Shown: one piece after another, positions 17,201 to 24,926 of the stretch | How the letters are laid out: every line of letters starts with the position of its first letter | Position numbering within the stretch: the first letter of the stretch is position 1 | NCBI GenBank assembly: GCA_943372195.1 | Contig: CALRXS010000005.1 | Location: forward strand, 1 to 64,000 | Direction of reading: 5' to 3' | From: JAEYZM01 sp943372195 | GTDB lineage: Bacteria > Bacteroidota > Bacteroidia > Sphingobacteriales > Sphingobacteriaceae | Length of the DNA stretch: 64,000 nt | The notes under the pieces: model-generated | What the model was told of the DNA's origin: nothing | Seen by the model: the letters and a program-made list of their open reading frames with translations, nothing else | Databases searched by the model: none | Program-made: the position numbers and the translations under genes

Positions 17201-17939
17201 AAAAGAGGTGGTTGGTTTTTATATATCAGGTCATCCCCTAGATGAGTTTCAGTATGATATTGATAAGTTTTGTACTGCAAGAGTATCAGACTTGAAAATT
17301 GTAAGCATGTTCAGTGGTAATAAATTTGAAACGAATGCTGATGCTAATAAAGTTGTTAATGAAGATGAAGAACCTTCAGCAAATGATCAAGCTTTAGAGC
17401 GTTTTGAAAAAATTAAAAATAGGGAATTAGCAATAGGCGGATTGGTGAGTTCAGCGAATCATAGAATTTCAAAAACTGGTAAGCCTTTCGGTTCATTTAT
17501 GATTGAAGATTTTAATGATCAGACAGAGTTAGCTTTATTTGGAGAAGATTATTTGAAGTTTAAGCCATTTATAAACGAAGGACTTTTCTTATTTATGAAG
17601 GGGAAGGTTCAAGAAAGATACGGACAAAAGGGAAATTGGGAGTTTAAAGTACAACATATACAATTATTGACAGATGTACGTGACAAGTTGGCGAAGAGTA
17701 TCACACTGACATGTTACCTAAGTGATTTGAACGAACAATTGGTAGAACAGATTGTTAATGTAATAAGAGAGAATGACTTGCCAGAGCTTCAAAAGAACTG
17801 TGAACTGCGTATTAAAGTGGTAGATCAAGAGCAAGGCATCGCATTAGATATGTTAAGTAAGGCTACCAAGGTTAATCCGTCTAATGAAATGTTGAGGTCA
17901 TTAGAGCAGCTTAAAGGAATACACTTCCGTTTGAATTAA
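14256..17939 (+). CDS. dnaE: DNA polymerase III alpha subunit
   Basis: Replicative polymerase catalytic subunit. The N-terminal PHP domain begins FSHLHVHTQYSLLDG, and TDHGNMFG follows. The palm carries PDIDTDFDDEGR near 411-422 and IKMDFLGLKTL near 584-594, which hold the catalytic aspartates. A helix-hairpin-helix region (IRFGLGAVKGVGEAAVE) and a C-terminal OB fold (LAIGGLVSSANHRISKTGKPF) follow. At 1227 aa it is full length for DnaE1. Proofreading would be a separate DnaQ, since no exonuclease insertion is seen. trxA follows 68 bp later. Confidence 0.98.
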   Translation: MPDFSHLHVHTQYSLLDGAADIKKLFKKASNDGMKALAITDHGNMFGVFKFVAEAAKHNVKPIVGCEFYVVEDRHKRQFTKDDKDVRYHQLLLAKNATGYKNLVKLCSLGYIEGLYGKYPRIDKELILRYSEGLIATTCCIGAMVPKAILRKGEAEAEKEFKWWLDVFGEDYYVELQRHKMADQEKVNAVLLNFAQKHNVKVIASNDSHYVDREDANAHDILLCINTGEKQSTPTMKEFSDDDTFVKGKRFAFYNDEFYFKSQNEMNSLFSDIPQAIDNTNEIVDKVEILQLKQDILLPNFQIPQSFSTQDEYLRHITNEGARKRYVDVTPEIQERIDFELFTIEKMGFAGYFLIVADFIKAGRDIGVFVGPGRGSAAGSAVAYCIGITNIDPIKYNLLFERFLNPERKSMPDIDTDFDDEGRQKVIDYVVDKYGRNQVAQIVTYGTMAAKMSIKDVARVMDLPLAESNALAKLVPDKPGTELARVLTAKIDGEGGLKDKEAYGADDLDNIKQLRAILNSDDFKSSVLKEALILEGSVRGTGIHAAGIIIAPKDLTEIIPVATSKDTELLITQYDGKVIEDAGVIKMDFLGLKTLTIIRDALQLIKQNKGVDIDIDSIPLDDAKTFELYQRAETNGTFQFESPGMQKHLIDLKPDKFEDLIAMNALYRPGPIQYIPKYIARKHGREQVTYDLPEMEEYLQDTNGITVYQEQVMLLSQKLAGFSKGEADTLRKAMGKKDRKTLDNLKDTFIQGAVEKGLDQKKLEKVWTDWEAFASYAFNKSHSTCYAFVAFQTAYLKANYPSEYMASVLTHNLSNIDKITFFLEECKRMGLQVLGPDINESIYKFSVNSAGQIRFGLGAVKGVGEAAVESIIDERNQNGKYNSIFDLVRRVNLRAANKKTFESLANAGAFDSFGIHRAAYFHHEVNETGNFLEKVLKFGANYQDSLSASQSSLFGSGTAAQIPEPRIPVCEEWGFLQKLRYEKEVVGFYISGHPLDEFQYDIDKFCTARVSDLKIVSMFSGNKFETNADANKVVNEDEEPSANDQALERFEKIKNRELAIGGLVSSANHRISKTGKPFGSFMIEDFNDQTELALFGEDYLKFKPFINEGLFLFMKGKVQERYGQKGNWEFKVQHIQLLTDVRDKLAKSITLTCYLSDLNEQLVEQIVNVIRENDLPELQKNCELRIKVVDQEQGIALDMLSKATKVNPSNEMLRSLEQLKGIHFRLN

Positions 17940-18007
17940 TGCCAAAATTACCTCACTTTTGAATTGGCAAACAAATTGATAAACATTATAAAATAAAAAC
18001 AAATAAA

Positions 18008-18328
18008 ATGGCTTTAGAAATAACAGATGCTAACTTCGAAGAGTTAGTATTAAAATCAGACAAACCAGTATTGGTTGATTTTTGGGCAGAGTGGTGTGGA
18101 CCTTGCCGTATGGTTGGACCTGTAGTTGAAGAATTATCGAAAGACTATGAAGGTAAAGCTGTAATAGGTAAAGTTAACGTTGACAATAACCCAGGTATAT
18201 CGATGAAATATGGTATCAGAAACATACCTGCATTATTATACTTCAAAGGTGGTGAGATTGTAGACAAACAAATAGGTGCAGTGCCGAAGAATATCTTAGC
18301 TCAAAAATTAGATGCACAACTAGCATAA
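18008..18328 (+). CDS. trxA: Thioredoxin
   Basis: Cytoplasmic thiol-disulfide reductant of 106 aa with the active site WCGPC (29-33), the preceding VLVDFWAEW strand, and the cis-Pro region IRNIPALLYFKGGE. It has no signal peptide, so it is the cytosolic type rather than a TlpA or ResA homologue. A strong terminator follows immediately. Confidence 0.97.
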   Translation: MALEITDANFEELVLKSDKPVLVDFWAEWCGPCRMVGPVVEELSKDYEGKAVIGKVNVDNNPGISMKYGIRNIPALLYFKGGEIVDKQIGAVPKNILAQKLDAQLA

Positions 18329-18330
18329 AT

Positions 18331-18362
18331 AAAAAAAGCGGCTTATTAAGCCGCTTTTTTTA
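18331..18362. terminator. Bidirectional terminator
   Basis: The GC-rich stem AGCGGC / GCCGCT is flanked by A7 and T8 between trxA and the converging ABC permease; the T-run overlaps the permease stop codon. Confidence 0.9.
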
Positions 18363-19136
18363 TGCAATACTTTTTCGTTTCATTATCATATACGACAAAG
18401 CTGTAAATATAAGTCCGGTTGATATCGAATAATAAATCTCTTTTGAATTAAAATTTACAGCTACTTCTTTACTAGCTTCAAATAAATTGCTAACTGAATA
18501 TATAGGTTGTGCATATGGTATGGCATAAATATATTCCCATCTGAAAATTATCATACTAGCAATGGTTAACAAAAGTCCGATACCCATTGACTTCATAAAA
18601 TCACTCCAAAGCATGCTAAAGAAAAATTGCAAACTTAATAGGGCGATACTAGAGATAAATAATTTGAGGTAGGCTTGAAATAGTAACATCCACATAGAAT
18701 GATTTTGAAAACCAAAGCGTGGTTCTATTTGACCTAATATAATACCAGCTAGCATCGTGAATAAATAAAAACTCAATATGAACAATGCAAAAATCAAAAC
18801 GCTACTTATCCATTTACTCAGAAATACTTTTCTTTTTTCAATAGGGTAACTGAAAATATTTTTCCAAGTATCGGCTTTGTGTTCTATATCGTTTATGGAG
18901 AAAGTTAAGAAGATAATGTACATGGGTAAAATTAAGCTTCCCATTACGCCCAATATAAAACTCAAGTAACGATACCAAATATTCGCATCATTTAATTTAA
19001 TGAATTCTTCGGCTTTTGTGATGAAAGCAACAACGATTAATAAATTAAGTAGAAAAGGTATAATGAAAGCACTTCTAAATGCTAGGGTGTTTTTTATTTT
19101 AAAAAATTCTTGTCTGATAAGTGATATTGAATTCAT
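18360..19136 (-). CDS. ABC-2 type transporter permease
   Basis: Integral membrane protein of 258 aa with about six hydrophobic helices and the N-terminal pattern LIRQEFFKIKNTLAFR common to ABC-2 permeases of the bacitracin/lantibiotic-immunity type. The PIEKRKVFLSKW loop between helices 2 and 3 fits these families. Its start overlaps the ATPase stop by 4 bp, so the two are coupled. Together they form an exporter of unknown substrate; adjacency to a LytS/LytTR system points to an envelope-stress or peptide-related role. Confidence 0.85.
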   Translation of the reverse strand: MNSISLIRQEFFKIKNTLAFRSAFIIPFLLNLLIVVAFITKAEEFIKLNDANIWYRYLSFILGVMGSLILPMYIIFLTFSINDIEHKADTWKNIFSYPIEKRKVFLSKWISSVLIFALFILSFYLFTMLAGIILGQIEPRFGFQNHSMWMLLFQAYLKLFISSIALLSLQFFFSMLWSDFMKSMGIGLLLTIASMIIFRWEYIYAIPYAQPIYSVSNLFEASKEVAVNFNSKEIYYSISTGLIFTALSYMIMKRKSIA

Positions 19137-20035
19137 GATGCCTTATTAGTTAGGTTGAAGAATATATTTTCTAGGTTATCATTTTTTATTTCGATGGTAT
19201 TAACGTTGACGCCTGCAAATACTAGCATTTTATTGATATTAGCACTATTTGTATTTACAGCATCATCCAGATAAATTTTATTATCAATAATTTCGTGCAC
19301 AATATTATTCTCTTGCAATATGAAGCTAGCTCTAGAATTATTATCACATTCAAATATGATTAGTCTTTTTTGATTCTTTTTGAGTTCAATCATCTCACCG
19401 CTGAATACAATTTTGCCAGCATCAATGATGGCAATATGTGTGCAGAATTTCTCTACTTCAGATAAAAGATGGCTCGAGATAAATACTGTCTTATTTTGAG
19501 AAGCTAATTCAGTCAATAAATTTCTGATTTCTAAAATTCCATTCGGATCTAAACCGTTAGTTGGCTCATCGAGTATTAAAACTTCAGGGTCATTTAATAG
19601 AGCGAGTGCAATACCCAAGCGTTGTTTCATGCCTTGAGAAAATGCTTTTGCTTTTTTATTCTTCACATGATCTAGTTTTACTTGATTAAGAACCATGTCT
19701 ATTCGATCATATGAAATATTGAGTGCGATAGCCTTCGCTTTTAAATTATCGTATGCGCTTAGATGTAAGTATATACCAGGGTATTCAACTAATGAACCAA
19801 TGTTCGACAAGCATTGATTGCGATTAGTTGAAATATCATGGCCTAATACAAACACCTCATTGGCTTTCGCATTTAATAAATCAAGAATTAATTTAATAGT
19901 CGTCGTTTTACCCGCTCCGTTATGTCCGATGAAACCGAAAACAGAACCTCTCGGCACTTCGATATTAATATTACTTAAAATCTGACTCTTGCCATATGCA
20001 AAGCTTAGATTCTTTATCTCTATAGCGTTCATCAT
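19133..20035 (-). CDS. ABC transporter ATP-binding protein
   Basis: Nucleotide-binding subunit of a BcrA-like exporter. Walker A is GHNGAGKTT, the signature is FSQGMKQRLGIA (LSGGQ-like), Walker B is VLILDEPTNGLDPNG, and the H-loop is VFISSHLLSEVEKFC. The ~70-residue C-terminal extension after the ATPase core is typical of ABC-2 systems. Its ATG overlaps the stop of a 32-codon ORF upstream in an ATGA arrangement, and its end overlaps the permease gene, making a three-frame coupled unit. An MM start leaves a one-codon ambiguity. Confidence 0.93.
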   Translation of the reverse strand: MMNAIEIKNLSFAYGKSQILSNINIEVPRGSVFGFIGHNGAGKTTTIKLILDLLNAKANEVFVLGHDISTNRNQCLSNIGSLVEYPGIYLHLSAYDNLKAKAIALNISYDRIDMVLNQVKLDHVKNKKAKAFSQGMKQRLGIALALLNDPEVLILDEPTNGLDPNGILEIRNLLTELASQNKTVFISSHLLSEVEKFCTHIAIIDAGKIVFSGEMIELKKNQKRLIIFECDNNSRASFILQENNIVHEIIDNKIYLDDAVNTNSANINKMLVFAGVNVNTIEIKNDNLENIFFNLTNKAS

Positions 20036-20130
20036 ATGCTTAATAAATTTTGAACGCCTTGAATAAGAATTGCTAGGCTACCCATAAGGGCAATGCTGAT
20101 TGCAAATACTAATAAATTAATCTTTTTCAT
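20032..20130 (-). CDS. 32-aa hydrophobic small membrane peptide, coupled to the ABC transporter
   Basis: A 33-codon frame (ATG at 20130, TGA at 20034-20032) encodes a peptide starting MKKINLLVFAISIALMG and ending GVQNLLSI: two Lys, then about 22 hydrophobic residues, then a short polar end. This is the profile of a single-pass small membrane protein. The stop overlaps the ATPase start as ATGA, the hallmark of translational coupling. It has no Cys and no signal-peptidase site of the AxA type. It might be a transporter accessory subunit, a regulator of the nearby sensor kinase, or a leader peptide. It is not recognised. Confidence 0.6.
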   Translation of the reverse strand: MKKINLLVFAISIALMGSLAILIQGVQNLLSI

Positions 20131-20277
20131 AATATCTATTTTTTAAATAGGTGAACAATTCGATTCAAAAATGCGTAGACTAATTGATGCATTAAATAAG
20201 AACTAGATGAATGGGTATATTTTGTATACAAAAGACATTTTAAAGGGGCTAAATTCTTAAAGGAGATTAGTTCTTTG

Positions 20278-20307
20278 TTCGTCGATTAAAATCCGTTATT
20301 CGTCGAT
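20278..20307. promoter_or_regulatory. Paired 9-bp direct repeats, candidate LytTR binding site
   Basis: TTCGTCGAT occurs at 20278-20286 and again at 20299-20307, identical and 21 bp apart start to start. LytTR regulators such as AgrA and AlgR bind pairs of ~9-bp direct repeats with about two helical turns between them. The site lies in the divergent gap between the ABC operon and the LytS/LytTR operon, just upstream of the kinase promoter. Confidence 0.6.
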
Positions 20308-20322
20308 ATTATGCCCATGATA

Positions 20323-20343
20323 AACCTATTTAGGTTATTTTTA
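20323..20343 (+). promoter_or_regulatory. Inverted repeat and near-consensus -7 element of the kinase gene
   Basis: AACCTA-TT-TAGGTT (20323-20336) leads directly into TATTTTTA (20336-20343), one base off TAnnTTTG, with the ATG at 20348. The start codon would be within a few bases of the transcription start. Confidence 0.4.
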
Positions 20344-20347
20344 GATT

Positions 20348-21397
20348 ATGAAAATGAGTAAAACTATTAAAGTATTATTGCATATACTTTTCTGGACGAT
20401 CCCAATTGCTTTTATGATTATTTCAATAGGTTCGAATTTACCTGAGTCAAAAGAGTCTGATTTAAGTCCGATGTTATTTGTTTGGGTGAATTTCGGTTTA
20501 TATGGCTTAGTTAACATAAGTATATTTTACTTGGTCTTATATTTAATAATACCTTTTACTCTTAAGAAGAAACATTACTGGAGATTTATACTTTACTGTA
20601 TTCTTACAATTATTGTATACGCGCTGATTAAATATTTTATCGCTAATTCTTTTAGAGGTTTGTATCTAAGAGTTGGTCCGGGTGGCGCATTTATCGAACA
20701 AAGTTTTTATAGATACGTGACAATAACAATTCTGCCATCTGGTTTAATGATATTTTTAGCAGTCGTATTTAGATTATTAAACGATTGGTTTTTGAATGAA
20801 TCGGTACAAGCTGAATTGAAAAACGAAAAAATGCAAGCTGAAATACAGTTTTTAAAATCACAGATAAATCCACATTTTCTATTCAATTCACTCAACAATA
20901 TATATGCATTAGCTTATAAGAAATCAGACGAAGCACCCGATGCTATTTTAAAATTATCAGAAATCATGCGGTACATGTTAATTGATAATGATGATAATAA
21001 GGTATTGCTTTCAGATGAGTTGAAATATTTGAACTCATATATTGACTTACATCGATTAAGATATAAAGACAGCATTAGTTTTGATTTTCAAATTAGCGGA
21101 GAGGTAAACCAACAAAGAATAATGCCTTTGCTATTGATTTCTTTTATAGAGAACATATTTAAGCATGGTATCGTAAATGCAAAAGAAGAACCTGTAATTA
21201 TACGCTTAGATGTTGATGATAAGAAATTGATGTTTTATGCAAAAAATAAAATAAGCAATAACAATAAAGATGAAGCGAGTGGAATCGGATTGAGAAATAT
21301 CTTTCGTAGATTAGAGTTGATGTATCAAAATAAGCATCAATTAGATTTTAATACTCAAGATGATTATTTTGAAATTACATTAAGCTTAAACTTTTAA
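20348..21397 (+). CDS. LytS-type sensor histidine kinase
   Basis: Inner-membrane sensor with about four transmembrane helices in residues 8-140, a coiled segment at 150-172 and a His_kinase (LytS/YehU type) domain. The phospho-acceptor is His176 in QINPHFLFNSLNN; the N-box is FIENIFKHGI and the G-box is GIGLRNIFRRL. There is no large extracellular domain, so it probably senses within the membrane or through a partner, as in intramembrane-sensing systems linked to ABC transporters. The response regulator gene begins 1 bp after its stop. Confidence 0.92.
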   Translation: MKMSKTIKVLLHILFWTIPIAFMIISIGSNLPESKESDLSPMLFVWVNFGLYGLVNISIFYLVLYLIIPFTLKKKHYWRFILYCILTIIVYALIKYFIANSFRGLYLRVGPGGAFIEQSFYRYVTITILPSGLMIFLAVVFRLLNDWFLNESVQAELKNEKMQAEIQFLKSQINPHFLFNSLNNIYALAYKKSDEAPDAILKLSEIMRYMLIDNDDNKVLLSDELKYLNSYIDLHRLRYKDSISFDFQISGEVNQQRIMPLLLISFIENIFKHGIVNAKEEPVIIRLDVDDKKLMFYAKNKISNNNKDEASGIGLRNIFRRLELMYQNKHQLDFNTQDDYFEITLSLNF

Positions 21398-21398
21398 T

Positions 21399-22094
21399 AT
21401 GAGATGTATAATTGTTGATGATGAGCCATTAGCGCATGAGATTTTATCAGATTATATTTTAAAGATAGAAAATCTTCAACTAATAGCAAATTACACGAAC
21501 CCTATAGAGGCTTTTGCGTCGATTGATAAAGATCAAATAGAACTTATTTTTTTAGATGTACAAATGCCAGAGTTGACAGGCATACAATTCTTGAAATTAT
21601 TAGGCAATAAATGTAAGGTAATATTAACGACTGCATATACCGATTATGCATATGATGGCTTCGAACATAATGTGATTGATTATTTATTAAAGCCTATTTC
21701 TTTTGATCGTTTTAGTAGGGCTATACAAAAAATCAATTCGGATGATTCAGATCAGAAAGATTTACACCAATTTGACGAAAACAAAGAGCAGGTTTTTATT
21801 AAAACCGAGCACAAGATAGTACGTGTAAATTTAAGTGATATATTATATGTTGAAGGTTTGAAAGATTATATCTCAATTTATACAAAAGACGAGCGTATTC
21901 TGACTTTGATGAACATGAAAAAGATGGAAGAGATCTTGCCTTCAAAACGATTCATGAGAGTACATAAATCATATATAGTTTCATTTGAAAAAATAGATAG
22001 CATAGAAAAGAACAGAATTTATATACAATCGAATGGTATACCTATAGGCGATACATATAAAGATGAGTTTTATATACGTTTAGAAAGAAAGTAA
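21399..22094 (+). CDS. LytTR-family response regulator
   Basis: Receiver domain at 1-120 with acidic pocket DD (7-8), phospho-acceptor Asp53 (FLDVQMPE), Thr in LTTAY and Lys in YLLKPIS. The LytTR DNA-binding domain at ~130-231 carries VEGLKDYISIY and RFMRVHKSYIVS. It should be activated by the adjacent kinase and bind direct repeats; a matching pair lies in front of the kinase gene. It likely controls the divergent ABC exporter and its own operon (inference from position). Confidence 0.94.
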   Translation: MRCIIVDDEPLAHEILSDYILKIENLQLIANYTNPIEAFASIDKDQIELIFLDVQMPELTGIQFLKLLGNKCKVILTTAYTDYAYDGFEHNVIDYLLKPISFDRFSRAIQKINSDDSDQKDLHQFDENKEQVFIKTEHKIVRVNLSDILYVEGLKDYISIYTKDERILTLMNMKKMEEILPSKRFMRVHKSYIVSFEKIDSIEKNRIYIQSNGIPIGDTYKDEFYIRLERK

Positions 22095-22096
22095 TT

Positions 22097-22104
22097 TATA
22101 TTTG
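22097..22104 (+). promoter_or_regulatory. -7 promoter element 3 nt from an ATG
   Basis: TATATTTG ends three bases before the ATG at 22108, predicting a leaderless mRNA. The element also overlaps the upstream TTG that opens the longer frame, arguing against that start. Confidence 0.6.
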
Positions 22105-22107
22105 TAT

Positions 22108-23019
22108 ATGTACTCTATCGAGAATATTGAAGAATTGGTTTCTAAGACAAACCTCGACATACTTGCCAAGCAGGTGGTTGAAGGGTTTATTACTGGTTTA
22201 CATAAAAGTCCGTTCCATGGGTTCTCAGTAGAATTTGCTGAACACAGACCCTATCACCCCAGCGAGAACATCCGAAGTATTGATTGGAAATTATATGGGC
22301 GTACTGATAAGATGTATGTTAAGAAATATGAAGAAGAAACAAATTTGAGATGTCAATTTGTATTAGATATTTCTTCATCGATGTATTACCCAGAGAAGAA
22401 ATGGTCGAAAATTAAATTTTCAATATTGGCCATTGCTGCATTAACTGAATTGTTGAAATCGCAAAGAGATGCATTTGGTTTAACTACATTCTCAGATAAA
22501 CCAGAGTTTTCTAGCGCAGCAAGATCAACCACAGCACACCAGAAATTATTGTATACAGAATTAGAGAGAGTATTAGCACTTAAACCAGGTAAGGGGAATA
22601 CTTCTATCACTAAATCATTGCATGAGATAGCAGAGAAAATTCATACAAGATCTTTGGTAATTATATTTTCAGACATGTTTGAGAATGCTGAAGATGAAGA
22701 TAAAATTTTTGATGCATTACAACATTTAAGATATAATAAACATGAAGTAATTTTATTTCATGTTTCAGATCATAATACAGAAATCAATTTTGAATTTGAT
22801 AATAGACCCTATTTATTTATCGATGTAGAAAGTGGTGAAGAAGTAAAGTTACATGCTAATTCAATTAAAGAAAAATATGTAGACTCTATGAAAAACTATA
22901 TTGAAAAAATTCAAAATAGGTGTCATCAAGAAAAAATCGACCTTATACTTGCAAACTCAGAAAAAGGTTTCAATGAAATATTATCTGCATATTTAATTCG
23001 TAGACAAAAGATGCTTTAG
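22108..23019 (+). CDS. DUF58 domain-containing protein
   Basis: A protein of 303 aa. The N-terminal half contains the DUF58 signature HRPYHPSENIRSIDWKLYGRTDKMYVKKYEEE, followed by a VWA-like segment with VLDISSSMYY (DxSxS metal site). There is no transmembrane helix. In other bacteria DUF58 proteins occur with MoxR ATPases and VWA proteins in chaperone or envelope-related clusters, but no MoxR gene is present here. The frame could open at a TTG at 22102; ATG 22108 is chosen because of the -7 element at 22097-22104. Confidence 0.85.
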   Translation: MYSIENIEELVSKTNLDILAKQVVEGFITGLHKSPFHGFSVEFAEHRPYHPSENIRSIDWKLYGRTDKMYVKKYEEETNLRCQFVLDISSSMYYPEKKWSKIKFSILAIAALTELLKSQRDAFGLTTFSDKPEFSSAARSTTAHQKLLYTELERVLALKPGKGNTSITKSLHEIAEKIHTRSLVIIFSDMFENAEDEDKIFDALQHLRYNKHEVILFHVSDHNTEINFEFDNRPYLFIDVESGEEVKLHANSIKEKYVDSMKNYIEKIQNRCHQEKIDLILANSEKGFNEILSAYLIRRQKML

Positions 23020-23146
23020 TAATTGTTTTTCAGCTAATTACATTCAAATAATTTTTTTTTAAATAAATTAAATCTTTTTCTGAAACCTTAGCGTATGTTT
23101 TTTCGATACAAGAGTTAAACTAAATATCACCCGTGTATTTTTTAAC

Positions 23147-23160
23147 TCGAATTAATTCGA
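23147..23160. promoter_or_regulatory. 14-bp perfect palindrome upstream of a secreted-protein gene
   Basis: TCGAATTAATTCGA reads the same on both strands and ends 8 nt before the ATG at 23169. It may be an operator or only a chance palindrome in AT-rich DNA. Confidence 0.35.
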
Positions 23161-23168
23161 AAAAAATT

Positions 23169-23786
23169 ATGAAAAAGATTTTATTATTAATTACAATCGT
23201 TATCGCAGCAGCTTTCATCAATGAAGCGAGCGCACAAACAGACACAGTATGTGTTAATTCATCAACAGTTCCTTACAGCGTAACCCCAACTGCAGGATCG
23301 ACTTATGCATGGACAATTTCAGGTGGTGGTACACTAAGTGCTTCAACTGGAAATGCTATTTCGGTAAATTGGGCGAGTACACCAGGCTTGTATACTTTAC
23401 AAGTAACTGAGACATCAGCATCTGGTTGTGTGGGTGACCCAGTAAGTTTAAATGTTAGAGTATTACCATTACCAACAGCTAGTATAGCTGGTAACACAAC
23501 AATGTGTTATAATGATGGTGCACCAACAGTAACTGTTTCCTTAACAGGCGAAGGTCCGTGGACATTCACAATTTCAAATGGTACAACAACGAACACTGTG
23601 ACAAATCATAGCTCAAGTACGTATACTTTTGCAGCAGCACCAACAATACCAGCAGCTGGTACAAGTGCAGCTACTACAACTTATACATTAACGAGTGTGA
23701 ACAATAGATTCTGTTCAGGTACAACAAGTGGTTCTGCAGCTGTAACTGTGAATCCGAAACCTGTTACTTCTGGTATCATATACTAA
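23169..23786 (+). CDS. Secreted protein with PKD/Ig-like domains
   Basis: A signal peptide starting MKKILLLITIVIAAAF and ending near ASAQ is followed by a PKD-like module (SVTPTAGSTYAWTISGGGTL ... SGCVGDPVSLNVRV) and a second Thr/Ser-rich beta domain ending VTVNPKP. The protein is short (205 aa from the ATG at 23169) and stops after TSGIIY without a T9SS tail. The longer frame from 23133 adds a polar stretch that spoils the signal peptide. The first module is clearly related to that of the next gene (DTV, YSV, GCVGD spacing). Possibly an adhesin-like or secretion-associated component. Confidence 0.7.
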   Translation: MKKILLLITIVIAAAFINEASAQTDTVCVNSSTVPYSVTPTAGSTYAWTISGGGTLSASTGNAISVNWASTPGLYTLQVTETSASGCVGDPVSLNVRVLPLPTASIAGNTTMCYNDGAPTVTVSLTGEGPWTFTISNGTTTNTVTNHSSSTYTFAAAPTIPAAGTSAATTTYTLTSVNNRFCSGTTSGSAAVTVNPKPVTSGIIY

Positions 23787-23851
23787 GAAATAGTAGAACA
23801 CATTAGTAGATTTTTTTAAGCAACACTTGAGCTTTAAAAACATATCGAACC

Positions 23852-24916
23852 ATGTTCCGAATCTGGAAAATATTATTAATAATAATAATACTGGGGAGCT
23901 TACATCCAAATGTAAGCTTCTCACAAGATGCGGATACAGTACGAGCCGGACAAAGAGGAGTTGAGTATAGTGTTCTAAACACACCTGGATCAAGTTATGA
24001 ATGGTTTGTTGAAGGAGGAAAGTTTATTACAGCAAATGGAATAAATAAGATAACAGTTAATTGGGGTCAGAAAGTTGGAAACTACATGATAGGTGTAGTA
24101 GAAACTAACAAATATGGTTGTGTAGGGGATACAGTATGGCAACAGGTATATGTGAATAGAGCGATATTTCCAACAATATTTGGAAGAGAATTAATTTGTG
24201 AGGGAGAGACAATTCAATTAAGAGCATCATCCGAAGATTCTGTTTATAAGGATATAAGTTACGAATGGTCTACTGGTGATATATCTGAAAATATTGATCT
24301 CACTCTATTTAAAACTACTAAAATTTATTGTGTATTATATTATAATGGAGATGCAGTAGACACAGCATTTAAAACCATTGAAGTAATACCAAATTCACGT
24401 TATAATTTTTCATGGACACCATTATTTCCGAAGCAAGGAGAAAGCATAACCTTTAGTTTTAATAATAAAGAAAATTTAAAATTTGCTTGGGTTATTAATG
24501 GCGTTTTACTTGATACTTTAAATGAAAGTTATACAACTGTTTTAGATTCTATAGGTTTTAATAAAGTTGATTTAATAATCTATAATACTCTAGGATGTGA
24601 AGCTGTAAAAACAAACAGAATAAATATTGAAGGGGAAGATTTATTTCAAGTACCTAATGCGTTCACACCTAATGGAGATGGATATAACGATGATTTTCAT
24701 TTTATACTACCAGAGGGGTTGAAAGAATGTAAAACGATTATCTATAATAGATGGGGTACAAAAGTTTTTGAAACCAATGAGACTTCAGAAATTAGATGGG
24801 ACGGCAAATATATGGGTAGAACAATTGAAAAAGGAGCTTATATAATTGATATAACTGCCAATACTTTTGAGAACAGATATATGCACCAAAACGGAGTGAT
24901 CTCCGTAATAGACTAA
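23852..24916 (+). CDS. Secreted PKD-like protein with gliding-motility-type (type B) C-terminal domain
   Basis: A signal peptide (ILLIIIILGSLHPNVSFSQ) precedes a PKD-like module paralogous to the one in the preceding gene, further Ig-like sequence, and a C-terminal domain beginning FQVPNAFTPNGDGYNDDFHF with IYNRWGTKVFE and WDGKYMGR. This is the CHU_C/gliding-motility C-terminal domain, the T9SS type B sorting signal that needs a PorP/SprF-type partner. No such partner is in the window. A 9-bp-arm hairpin lies within the signal-peptide codons (23897-23918). Confidence 0.83.
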   Translation: MFRIWKILLIIIILGSLHPNVSFSQDADTVRAGQRGVEYSVLNTPGSSYEWFVEGGKFITANGINKITVNWGQKVGNYMIGVVETNKYGCVGDTVWQQVYVNRAIFPTIFGRELICEGETIQLRASSEDSVYKDISYEWSTGDISENIDLTLFKTTKIYCVLYYNGDAVDTAFKTIEVIPNSRYNFSWTPLFPKQGESITFSFNNKENLKFAWVINGVLLDTLNESYTTVLDSIGFNKVDLIIYNTLGCEAVKTNRINIEGEDLFQVPNAFTPNGDGYNDDFHFILPEGLKECKTIIYNRWGTKVFETNETSEIRWDGKYMGRTIEKGAYIIDITANTFENRYMHQNGVISVID

Positions 24917-24926
24917 AATCTATTTT

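Noticed and set aside
16867..17280. 137-codon minus-strand frame inside dnaE
   Set aside because: It is antisense to the conserved C-terminal part of DnaE and has a His/Tyr/Leu-rich composition without a domain or promoter.
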